From Camarhynchus parvulus (Eukaryota; Chordata; Aves; Passeriformes; Thraupidae): 64,000 nucleotides of DNA. The translations under genes were made by a program, and so were the position numbers. The stretch spans positions 59,026,493 to 59,090,492 of the forward strand of contig NC_044573.1 in the NCBI RefSeq assembly GCF_901933205.1, given 5' to 3'. The number at the start of each line of letters is the position of its first letter. The first letter of the stretch is position 1. Positions 1-13,300 of this stretch are shown piece by piece. Below the pieces are notes generated by a model. It worked only from the letters and a program-made list of their open reading frames with translations. It searched no databases and had not been told where the DNA came from.

Positions 1-1217
1 AGATGATGAAAACATCATTCTTGTGGGGAATGCTGTGCTGTGCCCAGCACTGCTTTTTTATTGACCTCCTGGAGTTTGTTTTTTCAACTACATTTCAATG
101 GAAACTTTATTATTGACAAGAACTTCAAGATAATAAAGCTATGGGGTATGGATATTGCCTGTATGTATGAGTCCCTTGTATTTTATAGGTAGACTTTTTA
201 TGCTGACAGAGATACAAGAACTTCTGGTTTGGCACTGAAATCGATCTTTCTTTGATATATATCATATTTTCTCAAGGGCTGACAGTTTTTTTAGTAATTG
301 CATCTGTTCTGTGTTCAATATTGGCATGGCATCATACCAAGCAGCAGATTTTGACTACTTGTATTGTTATATGCTGCTCCAGAAAACTTGCACATACAGC
401 AATTATCAGTACTTCTCACAGAGAAGTTCTGTCTCAGCAACTTTGGTTTAGTCATTACTAGCATAGTTCTCTTTAAATGGTTATTCACTTCTATTCAACT
501 GGGCCATAACACATGTAAGTCCCATTTACATGAAGACTAAGGTTAGTTTGTCATCAGGGCTAAATTAACTGCAACTGAATTCCAAAAAAAAAATTTTAAT
601 TGCTTTGGCTCTATTGTAAAAGTTATTTTTAACCAAGAATTACTGTACTTTCAATGTTTTAAAAAATGAACCTTTAGTGAGTTGGTTGTCTTCCTGTTCT
701 GCTGGTGCTGTATAATTCAAAAGCACAGGAGTTGAAAAGCTGTTGTTTCCAAACCCTCGTAGAGAGGAGTGTTCAGAGCAACTCTGGGTGATAATTTTAT
801 TTGTCTCATTTAGTGACCAAGTTCTGGATATTTTACTCCTGCCATTTCCATCTCAGCTATAATAACTTGCATTGAGTGGTGAAGATCTGCATTGCAGGGT
901 CATTATCACATCCATTCTGCAAACCAACTACACAGATGGTTCATTTATGCAGTTTGCTTTACTGTACTCAGAATATGTGGATGGCAATTTGAAGTCAAAA
1001 CAGAAGACTCCTGAGGAAGAGATGATGAATCCTTTTAGTGAGAATGTTTTGTGTAATAACTTGATTGGCAAAGACATTAAAACACTTTAAACAAAAGGTC
1101 AATAGCTCTGAATGCATTGAAAGACTTACTGCTTCAGAAATATGGGTTTATGCCAGTATCACATGTACTGGAAAAACATGTGGATAATATCTCAGTTTCT
1201 TTTCCTTTATTCTTCAG
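1..1217 (+). other. ARHGAP18: ARHGAP18 intron, upstream part
   Basis: AT-rich sequence ending in a pyrimidine-rich acceptor (TTCTTCAG) just before base 1218. I see no exon, promoter or recognisable repeat. The open frame at 872-1090 does not match the ARHGAP18 protein upstream of the GAP domain and lacks splice-site support. Confidence 0.7.
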
Positions 1218-1309
1218 ACTCTGGCTTATTTGGTGTCCCACTGTCACTTTTACTGGAACAGGATCAGAAGAAGATTCCAGGAACCAAGATCCCACTGATT
1301 TTTCAGAAG
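1218..1309 (+). CDS. ARHGAP18: ARHGAP18 exon a: start of RhoGAP domain
   Basis: Encodes residues 1-31 of the visible protein, including GLFGVPLSLLLEQDQ and IPLIFQK, the entry strand and helix of the RhoGAP fold. The acceptor is TTCTTCAG at 1210-1217 and the donor GTAAAT at 1310. The first codon is split: one base comes from an exon left of the window, so the first residue cannot be read. The exon ends at a codon boundary. Confidence 0.93.
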
Positions 1310-4300
1310 GTAAATAGGCATGAAGAAGTTAACTTTTTACATACATGCAAAATGACAAAAACCATAATATTTTGTCCTGGATTTATTTGCTTCCTGTAGC
1401 AGTTTTCAGTATAATACTCTAATCCATCCAAGTTATTGTAACTTTTAATTGCAACTTTACTTACTAATTCAGTAAATGTGATATTTTGCATTGTATCAGA
1501 CCTATTTTGAATTCAAGAAAAAAACTCACAAGGCAGATGCTTTTCGAGAAGACTTGTTACTTTAGTTCAGAGGGATATGCCTTTGCCCATATCGTGTCAT
1601 GGTAATGGGGGAGATAATTGGAAAGAGGATGGAGACCCTTGATTTGTTGCCCATGCATAACACATCGCATTTCATGAGAAGAAAATAAACCACTGTGTAT
1701 GGACCTGTCCTAACACTGACAGAAACTCAGTGCTCTATCATCACCATTTCGGTCTGTTTGTAGAGGTACTTGTTACTTATTGAGACACAGAAATCACAAA
1801 GTAGTTTTGCATCACCATTTGAAAACTACCACTGTGTCATTCATGCCAGAAATTACTTCCTCAGGATCATAAAAACACATTTCTGGAAAAGATACTATCT
1901 ATAAACTGAGAAATCAAACAGTGATTGATCACTCTGCTATCCTAGCAACATCAAAAATTCTATATAAATATTAATATCTTATAGATGTGATTTGTTTTGC
2001 AAGGTGCAGACGTCATTTGGAATACAGTTTTACTTCAAATGAGAATATGAAAATAAACAGTTTCCCATTTCTTCTGCTTGTTCTCAGCAGCGTGTACTTT
2101 CCAAGAACTGGGCATTTATATCATAAGAGAACAATTTTGTTCATTCTTTTAAAGGTATCTTGTTTATCACTGAAATGAAACAAAGCAAGCTAACAGGAAG
2201 GCTGCTTAATTAAAAATAAAAATACACCTAGTTTTTATTTCACTGAGAAATTTAAATTAAAAATAAAGACATAATTTTGTCAGGGTTTTGCAACTGGAAA
2301 ATCTGGCAGTAATAGTGATTCATGTGTTGTCATCAGAAGTTTCTGCTGAGAGTAAGTCCAGTCTCTGGCCTGTTAATAAGGCCATGCAAGGCAGCCCTGA
2401 TAGAGATGAAGAGGGGATTTCTCACAGGCAGGAGGTTGGTGGTGGCCAAGGGGAGTGAGTGTTCCTGAAGGAGTTGTGGCCACCAGTTGTGCCACTAGAC
2501 CTTGCCTTCCCCAGAAGTGGTGCTGATGGCAGGTCACACACTGCCCACAGCGTCTTTGTGCCCAGCAGATGTGAGTGGCAGGCACTGATCTGGTGTAAGG
2601 CAGGTACAGGGTGAGCTGGATGGGGCCAGTTCGCACTGTTTTGTTTTTTTTTAACCATGGAAAATGCACAAGAGTGACACTTTTAGTGCTGCTCTCTAAA
2701 TTTGTGGGGTTTTCTGTCTTTTCTGTCCAGTCTTTTTTGTGGTATCTATCTCTTTCATAAATGCAGTGGTAGGTAAACTCCCTTTAATTTCTGTAACTGG
2801 AAAAAACTCTGTTGCATAGTTTTTCTTACTCAAGCACTGGTGCAGGAAGGCATGTAACAAAGGCACTGCCCTAGTTAAACATGGTGGGAACTATTTGTGC
2901 TAAAATTATGTCATCAGCTTTGACGTTTACAGATTTGTTTTAAATACTCTTAATTCCATCCTTTAGTGAATATTTCTAGACATATTATTTAGAGAAAAAA
3001 TTATTATATGGGTTTTAAGTACTTTTATGGAATTTCTGCAAAGTTATCCATGTGAAGGGTTGCAGACTTTTGAGTCTATTAGGAGAATGTCAGAATTTGC
3101 AAATCAGAGGCTTCTTTAAAGCCTAGAAGTTCTTAGTTCTCCTCTTGTAAAGTCCTAGAGTATTCATGAGAGTGTTACCTTAATTATTTTGATTTCTTTT
3201 GATTTGGAGATATTTTAACCAGGATAGTTATTGGGATATAATTTTGAAGCCACAGTAAATTTTGAAAATAATTCTTCAGTCTTCAGAGGAGGCTTGAAGG
3301 AGGTAAAAACCATACAGGTTTCTTTTTTAATAAAATAAACAAACTCCTCTTTAACAGGACTCATAAAAAAGGATAAGAACCACACTGAAGTTTTCTTCAA
3401 CAAGAACTGTAATCCATTTGCAAACTGTGTTTGAACTTCTGCTTGTTACAAATCTGTGTGCATAAATGCATATACACAGAGAGAGAAACAGAAGCATAAA
3501 GGCTTCAATATATCAGAACTGTCTGCAAGTAATTTTTAATTGGCATCTTTGCTCATGCCAATTTGGTTTCTGTTTGACAGCTGATTGCCCAGATAGAAGA
3601 GACAACTCTGGAAACAGAGGGACTTCTTAGAATACCAGGAGTTGCGACAAGAGTAAAGGTAAAACATTGCACAGGTTCTTAATATCCCCCAGAATGTATG
3701 TGTGGTTGCTGAATTTATTTTGTCATACAAGTTGTATTTTAACATCCCATTGTTATTAAAGTCTTCAAAAACAGAAAGCAAAATCTCTTTACAAAGAAAA
3801 CTGAATTATATTAGCCAGAGAAATTATGCTTTCACTCACTGTAGTTTTGGGGAAAAACTGGTGTTTAAGTTCGAAGGAGAGTCAAAGCTACATTTCAAAT
3901 TCAGTTGTGCCAAAATCTCATTAATTCTTGGCATGAGCTTTCCAGCCTTTTGCTTTTTCCCTGAACCAGTTCAATCATCTGAACATTTCATACACGGTCT
4001 TTCTACCCCAGGAGGAAGCTTTTCCCTGGCATTGTGAGCCTTTCTTAATAGCTAGACTTAACCTGTGTTACAGGGCAAGGCAGGCAGCGTGCACTGAAGA
4101 ACCTCTCACATTTATTTTTATGAACAGCAATATAAGTGCTCAGCTCGCCGAGTGCAATCTTGTTGGGCACGTCTGTGCACAGCGACACTTCCCAGGGCGA
4201 GTGCCAGTTACATCCAGCAGGCTCTTCCCAGTATTTGCCTTAATGCAGGGAGCTAAATACACACTGTGATCCATGCCAAGGCTCAATGTGTTAAAAAGAC

Positions 4301-7300
4301 GGTCTGAACTGGCCTTAAACTCTAAACAGAAAGGACCATTTAAGTGGATTCAGCTGTCCAAAGACATTTGCCAGCCTCTGTTGTGTAGAACTTGGTCCAG
4401 CTGCTGGTTCATTAGAAACAACTAAAAGAAGGGAATATTGTGGAAGCTGGGTTTGTTTATTTACCAGTAACTAAGATACTAATTTTTTTTTCAATTTTCC
4501 TCCATTCTTTATTTTCCACTTAACATTGGTTCTACAAACTGGAGTGATTTCTTAGTGATTTATTTTATTTGTTTGTTCTTTGATTTTATCACCATAATAC
4601 AATTTCCCAGACAGTGGATCATTCACTATTCGGCTTCCATTTATTTTTAACCTCTCTATTTGCATGAACTACTTCTTTAAATTAAGCAATAGTTTTGTTA
4701 GCAAATATTTTAAGTTCTTTTACTTGTTCTAATAGGAAACTTTTTAAAAAGCAAGGAATTTATCATACCAAAGGACTGAAGGTTTCCCTTAATTTTCTTA
4801 AACAAAAAAAAAAGTATTTTCCTCATTGTATAGTTTTATGGAAAGAGGCAGAAAAATACTTTGCTATCATACTAAATAGATTTTAGGGTTATTATTAAAG
4901 TGCATTGGATATACCCCATAGTCAAATACATTTACTTTAAAATGTAGGCATTGGAGCACTAGGACACATAGTTGAAATTTCTGTCTTTACCTCTCATACT
5001 AGAATTGTATCTATACATTTAATACTGCATTTACTGCAGTGATTTGGTCAGAATGTGGATGGAGAAGGTGATGAGTCTCTGAGGGAGAATTTTCATCTCT
5101 CTTTCTAAAGCTTGCTCTTTTTGATGATCAGGAAATCATACCCACTTGACTTTAGACATCTGAATTATGACTATTGCACATTTGAACCTCCAATACAGTC
5201 AGTGGAGACAGAAGATCTCTCTGGAGGACAGCTGAGAATATCCAACTTTTATACCAAACTAAGTGTCCACATTTTCTTTGTAAATAGGTCCATTTTCCAT
5301 TTGGACAAAGTTAAATTTATTGAGAAGGGTATCTTAAAAATGTATCTAATATCCTCTGTTCAATGTGCCCTTCTTGTCCAGATAAATAATTATGGCCATA
5401 TTTTTCCGCAGCACATATTTTACAAAACAAGCCAGTGTCTCTGTCCTCCTTTTCTGTCCAGAATAACTGAGCTAGAAGAAGGGAGGGGTCTGTGAGAGGT
5501 GCCTCAGGGCCTCTGGCCCTGTACTGAGGTTACTTTTCATTCTGCCAGACTAGAAATAAATGAAGTGAAATCAATGAAGTGGGTGTGAGATCAAGACTGA
5601 TACTTAGCAATAGACTAAGAAGGACTTGGTCTTTACAGCATGTTCCCATTTGTGCATCTGTGAAAGGCCAGTAGTAGCACTGCCATGGCAGCAGGGCAGG
5701 GGTATGGTAATGTCTGCTGCCAACAGTATCCCATCCTTTCCCAGCCCCAGAGTTATGACCTTCCACTGAGACTTTCAGAGCTCTTTACTCTTCTGCACAG
5801 CCTCATGATTTGTGGGTGTCTGGGTTTGGAAAGACAGGAGTCTGCTAAGGAAGGCAGGAGCCTCCCCTGAAATTGAGAATGTAAACTCTCTCCACCCCTC
5901 CGAATTGGTACAATTTTAAATTAAGGGGCTCTCAGGCAAAGATATGGGAGCAGGCAATAACAGTTCTTTAATAGGGAAGAAATAAAAAGGATAAAATAAA
6001 CAATACAGTCCACTGGAACAACACTGACAGAGTCAGAACCCAACCTGACACCCTGTGGGTCCGGGTGTTGGTGGCAGTCCGATTGAAAATGTGGCTGCAG
6101 TCCTCTGAAGTATCAGGCGTGATTCTGTTGGAGCAAGGGGAATCTGTAGAGAAGGATGTAGTCTTCCTCTGAAGATCCAGGAGGAAAAGGCAGCTGCTGT
6201 TCCTCTGGGGAATCTCGTGGAGAACAAAACTGAACTGCAATTTCAGAATCTCAGAGTATATGGGGTAGCAGTGCTTGGCTCCTCCCTCTGGGCGGAGCAT
6301 CTCACAATGGGATGTTACAGTTCTCATCAGTCATGCACCGATATTCAATAGTCTGTTATCAGCGGAGGTCCCCTCCCGAGGAAGGTGTGAATGTGGTCAT
6401 TCAAAGAGAGAGATAAGGCAAACTGCTCACTTGACAAGGTAATCAGCCATACAGATGGTAATGGAAAACATCTTGCATGCAATCTTCAACAGTGGGACAG
6501 GCCGCTTCCACACAGGGCATGTTTGATACCCTATGCTAGGCAAAGTTGTGTGTGCCCAGCAACATGGAATTCCCTGTAAATGGCAAGACATTCAGCTATT
6601 CAGTTACACAAATCATACCCTGTGTTTTAAAAAGAGAACCAGCCTCACCTTAGTGTATATTTTGATAAGAAGCTGTGTGTCAACACTCATAATTGCCTTA
6701 TTTGTTTATGAAAATGGCCATGTATGCACTATAGCAACACTGTTGGGTAGCAGTTTCAGAATTGCTCTGTGTATCAGACAGTCTTAATACTTGGTAGAGG
6801 GGAAGCCATGACCCTTATGTGCTTGAGTATGATATCTGTTTCTTATTATATATTTATTCCATATGGCCCTGGCTCAGGCCCATGGGATTTTTTCCCATAT
6901 GATTTGACTGCTGCCTATTAATGTGTGTTTACTTGCAGTACTTCTGGTCCCACATTTATCTGTTTTGTAGCAAAAGACAAGCAGCAAGTGGAGTTAAGTG
7001 ATATTTCAGATGTCCTTCCCCCCCTTTCAAAATGTGGAAAGTATTGCTGTGTGTATAACGTGTGACTTCCAGCAGCCAAATATTACTGGTGCTCTCTGTA
7101 TCCATTGCATTTCAGGGTCTTTGCCAAGAACTGGAAGCAAAATTTTATGAAGGGACTTTCAACTGGGAAAATGTGAAGCAACATGATGCAGCAAGTCTTT
7201 TAAAACTCTTCATCCGTGAACTGCCTCAGCCACTCCTCACTGTAGAATATCTCAAAGCTTTCCAAGATGTGCAGAGTGAGTAGTGTCCTTTTTGTCTCTG

Positions 7301-10300
7301 CTGAAAGAATTGATACCCGTGCAGAGAAGTGCCTCTTTGCTGAGAAACAAATTGAATAACAACAATATGAGTTCTCCTGAGAAAAGATGGGCATAATTTT
7401 GCTACTGTGCAAATAACATCTTTCATGTAACAGCTATTTTAATAACATACACATGCAATGAAAGCACATTTTCAGTTCCTAATGTTTCTGACAGTAGTTA
7501 GGAGGTATACAAGGGTTACACAGAAAATGTATATGACAGTAGCAGTTTATAAATAGCGTTTGCTTCAAAAGAAAACCACAACAAAGATAAGCAGTTCTTC
7601 AGGAAATACAACAAATGATAATTTATACTGGTTAGGGTATTTTATCCATTTATAAGAGGAGAAGTTAGAGCAGAATAGTCAGAACTGCTGATAGTCTGTG
7701 GTCCCTTGAGATCAGCAAGTTCTTGTGAAAATGTCCTCTTTGCCAACTGGTTACAATACAGCAAACACACCAGATGTAACTGGAAGAGAGTGGGCTGGTG
7801 ATAATGAATCCAGAGTGAGAACCCACATACATTAACTCCCCAATCAACAAGGGACTGCAAGTTCTATTTCCCTTGCCTGCAGGCAGAGCAATGGCTCATT
7901 TCTAAGAGGGGCTTTCATAGAATCACACAATATTTTGGATTGGAAGGAATCCACAAAGATTATCAAGTTCAACTTTTTGAATGGTCCACATGGGGATCAA
8001 ACCATCAACCTTGGCATTATTGGCGCCATGCTCCAACCAGCTGAGCTAAACTCAGCACCAGAGAATTCACATGGACAGGCAAACTGACAAATATTCTTAA
8101 AAATTCTTGACTTCTATGTCAAGTCTCCCAGGTCTGAGCTGCCTTTCAATGCTGTCAGTTTGGTTGGAGCAGGGTGTTGATGCTTTGGCCTGCTACACAG
8201 TGTTGTTGATTTTGCAGTACTGACTGTCAAGTTAAAACTGGCCAGAACACTTTCAGATGGTGCTGGCAGCAAAGAGCTCCACAAGGTTGTTCCATTTACT
8301 GGATAGTGATTGGAGCCAGGAGGGTTTCTGCTTGTTCTCCTGAGCTGTCTGAAGGCTTATGTGGTTTTACTTACCCAGAAGTGCTCAGGTGCCAGGATCC
8401 AAACCACTTTCTATATTGAACCAAAGGATTTGCTTCAAAACAGATGCAGCACTTCATGGACTCCCATTGTTTAAATAGTTTTCTTGTTGGTTACATGCAA
8501 TAAGATTAGGTGGCAGAGAAAAAGGGCCATCTTTGTGACAGTAGTCAGTGTTTTTCATGTGACTAAGTAGTGTGGTTAGAATTAAACATTTAAAGAACAA
8601 TTTGAACAATTTAATTTGCTAATTTAAATAATGTAAGCAACTAAATTCAGTTGTTACAGACAGAAACTCTTCATTTAAGTAATGAATTTTAATTGTTTTG
8701 CAATTTGTTTTTTTGCTTACTTTCCTAGGAAAATATTGATTCTCATTTTTTTTAACATTGTGACATATGGTGTTTTCAAGCTAAATTTAAGCCTCACTTT
8801 TGATGTGTGTCTTTCTAAAGCAGGTAGATAACATTGCTTTCACTACTTGATGTTTTAAATGATTATACAATTTGCCACTCATTTATTCAGAGCCTTAATT
8901 TTTGGTATGGTAGAAGGTAATCAGCAAGGTGGGGTTTTTTATTTCATCAATGAACTTTTATTTTTGTTTGGTGGTGTCTCCTGAGTTGATTTGGATGAAA
9001 TGTATTTGAAATAGCAATTCAGTTGGAATCCCAGCAGGATGCATGAGAACAGCCCTGTTGAATTTTGAAATCATGTGATAAAACTATGTTGTGCTGGTAT
9101 CCCCTTCTTCACTTGTTTTATATATGGCCTGATTCACTAGGAGTCTACTGAGAAGACTTGCCAGAGCATGTCCTCTAAAGCATGACAGGAGGAAGTTTAT
9201 CACAAGTGACAAATGTGGGACTTTCTGCATTGCCAGAATGTAGGAGCTCTTCTAGGAGCTGTAGGAGTGTAGGCGTGCATTCATTGTGCAGCTTGGGTGA
9301 ATGATGCACCACTGACCAACTGGTAAAAGGCAGAAGCAACGTTGCTTTTCTTTAATTGCCTCTTTTGGTGCAGCACTGTCTGCTGTAGATACGTCTTAAG
9401 CTTGTCTGCTCTTGGTTTCATCCCTGGTGGTTTGCACTTGCAGCTGCTGTTGGTTATGTGGCTGGAGACCTGCCTTCCTCAGTGACACGTGGTGTTCATT
9501 CTGCGTGGGTGACTTGGGAGATCGTGCCACTGAGAAGAACCAGAGAAGCTGTGAAAGCAGAGTTGGATATACCCTTTGCTGTGTTGGGGCACAGGCTCAG
9601 GAAGGGAAGAACCGTTAGCTATCCCTTCTTGTAGCATTGCAAAATAAAGAAGGAATCACAAGGCATCTAGAAAACAGTGCCAAAAGACTGCTGAGTCACA
9701 CCAACTGAATCTTAAAAGAACATTTGGAAATGAGTATCGGAAAACCAGGATCTGCCAGTCCTTTGTCATACTATGATAATTAGCCATGTGTATGCATTCA
9801 GCATTTTGCAAGAAGTTTCAACTTAGAAATCATGCTTTTTGAAGAGTATAAATAACCATTTAAAAATACTGAGCTCTGTGTTCTTTATTGGCAGATCTCC
9901 CAACGAAGAAACAGCAGCTGCAAGCTTTGAATCTTTTGGTTATCCTTCTACCTGAAGCAAACAGAGACACCCTGAAGGTTAGAATTATTAATAGTATTTT
10001 CCTGCATAAATGTTTTGACTATTTCTGTGAATCCACTGTAATGAATGCCGTTGTCTTTTGAACATTCTTTTTTTTTGAGTTCAAAGTTAATGCTGAAATT
10101 ACTGACTCTTTTTATTCCCCCATATTTCACGTGACTTTGGGAAAAAAAAAACCAAACAACTTAGGGCCCTAACTCCTCCCAAATGACTTTAAAGAATGTG
10201 ACTTGACATTTTTCCAGGATTGCAATAGTAATCTCCCAGTGAGCAACCTTTTCTCTTAGAAGTTTTGCTCCCTTTTTTTTTTGCATCAGTTATTATTTTC

Positions 10301-13300
10301 AGTGCTAAAAATAAATAGTGTTAGAGTACAATGAATGTGAGTTTCCTTTTATGAAGTGGGTTTAGCTCTTCATTTTTATTTCTCACTTTTCTCTGTGCGG
10401 TTTTTTCTACTCTCAATAAACAAGAAATTTACACTTCCTGTTGCTATTTGTAGCATGTTACATGGATTCTTCCAATTTGTGCTTGTCCTTTTGTAGCAAA
10501 GCTATTAATGCATTTTTCAGAGTATGCTTACCATTAAAGCTGTTACAATCAAGAATGAATGCAGGATTTGTGTAGGATGCAGAACATCATCTATTACAGG
10601 CAAAAAATCATCCTACCAGGTCTTACTGTTCAAACAAGACTTTCTTTGTGAGTTTATTTACTGTGTGGAGGCAGTCAAGAAGGCTCCTAAGTTGAGCTAC
10701 AAATATCTGGAACCGAATTAATTGAAAATTGCCAGTTTCTAACTGGCTACCTGTCATTCACAATGCAGTGCTTTACTTGTGAATTGCTTACCTTACAGAA
10801 TTAGCCACTCCATGTTTCCATAACCATGACAGCTGGCACTATTGTGTTCACTTTCAATTTAACAAATGCCAACAGTAATGTCTTCACAAGCATCTGTGGG
10901 ATGCTGCTTATACACCTACATGACAAAGGTTTTGAAAAAAATCTTACTCTGCAGGGCCTTAAAGTCACATGAATGCTTTTGAAAATGATAGCCGCAAAAA
11001 CAACAAGAATGTTTTACTTAATTACTTGAAGGAAACAAAACTTGCATGACTGTTCTGTGAATAAATATATTCACACTTCTATTATTGATTGCTTTTAATG
11101 TGGGTTTCTTAGGAATTAAGAGCTTTTTCAGAAAAATATGCAACATCATGTTTCACTCATATGTTCATTTTAAGCTCTGCACATGTTTCACTTTTCACAT
11201 GCAGAGTTGAGCTGAAAGTTCTGCTCTTATTTCAGGTACTGCTTGAATTCCTCCAAAGGGTAATTGATCACCGAGACAAAAATAAGATGACGTTGAAGAA
11301 TGTTGCGATGGTGATGGCCCCAAACCTTTTCACGTTTCATGGGTTTGCCTCAAAGACTATTGAACAAAGCGAGTTTGTCATGGCAGCTGGAACAGCAAAT
11401 GTCATGCGCTTTATGATTCAGTACCAAAAACTTCTCTGGACAGTAAGTGTGGTTTTTAGGGGTGGGGGAGGAGAATGATAAATTTCACAACAGGGTATCT
11501 GAATAGAGAAGTCATGTGAAGTTACATCCACGATTTAGAAAAGGATCAGACTGATCCATCTGGGTTCTTGCTCATGGGCAACTCTTATGTGAGCAAAACA
11601 AAAATATTACATCTAATGTTAAGCTCTCGTGGTCAGTTTTAATATTGTATGTACTACAGGTGAACTCAAAAATAAGTCCTTGGGGAGTATGTATATTTGG
11701 TTTATCAGTATATATTGCTGTGGGCAGTTCTTTTTGGCTAAGAGATATTAGCAGGAAACACAGTGTTTGAACGCATTGTCCTTTTGGGCCAAACTTAATA
11801 TTTTATAAAACATGAAAACATGTTTTGATAAAGCATGAAGTTGTGTCATGGTCTTAAGCAAAGCTCTAGCTTGGACAAACTGGACAAGTTGGAGGTGTAT
11901 TGTCCATCAGCAACTCGAAACAATTTTGACATTTGCTGCATATGAGGAAAAGTAAATAGTACCATTTTACACATCAAATGAATGTTTTTGGCTGACAAAA
12001 GTAAAAATGCTCTATGATTCCACCTCTCTTCCCCTGAGAAGTTACTGAATGAAATATTTTATCACAAATGGAGTGGTTTTAAAACTGTTTCATAGTTTTG
12101 TATTATTTGAATCTATAGTTATTACTGGAAAGAAACACTGGTTTTGAATTCTACCTGATAATCTGGCCACTTACAAAATTTTGGTAAGAAAATTATGTAG
12201 TTATTCACGCTTACTCTGTATTTATCTAGATTCCGAAGTTTATTGTTAACCAAGTGAGAAAACAAAACACTGAAAGCCAGAAGAAAGAGAAAAAGGACAA
12301 AGCTATGAAGAAACTTCTGAAAAAGATGGCATATGACCGGGAAAAGCATGAGAAACAGGAGAAGACTCCTAATGACGTAAGGAAACCTACATCTGAAATG
12401 CTTTATTAAAAGGATCGTAATTTTTAGTGAAAAAGTGGATAAAGCAGAGGAGATATATACATTTTTTAATTGAGAATAATTCCAATAGCTAGCAAGTCAG
12501 TGTAGATCTCACAGTTTGTGAGTTACTGGCACAACACGTTTAGAGGATTGTACTGGTTCTTTGTTTTCACAGATTTTTCAGAATATTTCTGTTCTGAAAA
12601 AGGATAGGCACTGAACTCTTTGTCCCAGTCTTTAGCTAGAACATGCACAACCTGCCCAACCCAAGAAAACCCCAAAGGATGAAACAAACGTGAAAAACTG
12701 ATGAACTGCTTCTTATGCAGCTATTGTCCAAGTGGCTACTGTCAGCCTACCCCAGTGTATATAACCCACAGTTCAGTATCTCTCCTTTAGATAATTGGCT
12801 TCTGCCATACCCATCAGTGATGTCAAGGCATAAATTTCAGCATAACACTCTTCACACGCTCTTTAAAATACAAAAATCTTGTGGCAATTGTAGTGTTAAT
12901 TTTTCCTGTAGTTCAGAAAGATTTTAGTTGAGCTGTTCCCACTGACATCAAAACTTTAAAAATACATCTCGTGCATGTTGAAATTGTTGATAATTTTTAT
13001 AATTAAAATTTTTTGAAACTTTTTAGCCTATACAATATACTACCTTAATTACAAAGCATTTGAAGTACGTTATCCCAAAGTTAGTTTAAATACATGAACA
13101 GGTAATACCAAATACGTGTATTCTGATACCATAATGAAAACGTATCAGATTTGAGTTGTGTGAGAATCTCTCATTTGAGTGGTATGAAAGTACCCCCTTG
13201 TGGGTTGAAGTCACAGTGAAGATTCTGGTGAGGTAGAGTCATCTTGTGGTCGCTGGTAGAAATGCAGTCTACTCTGAGCAGTCAGGTTTTCTTACCAAGT

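Noticed and set aside
872..1090. 72-codon frame as an upstream ARHGAP18 exon
   Set aside because: Its sequence does not match the protein before the GAP domain and no in-phase donor or acceptor surrounds it.
5968..6327. 119-codon minus-strand frame as a viral or host gene
   Set aside because: It lies wholly inside the solo LTR; no gag, pol or env motif.
7981..8056. Possible tRNA-Ile gene on the minus strand
   Set aside because: The A and B boxes are recognisable but the acceptor stem does not pair, substitutions are many, and it is fused to a CR1 3' end: it is a SINE head.
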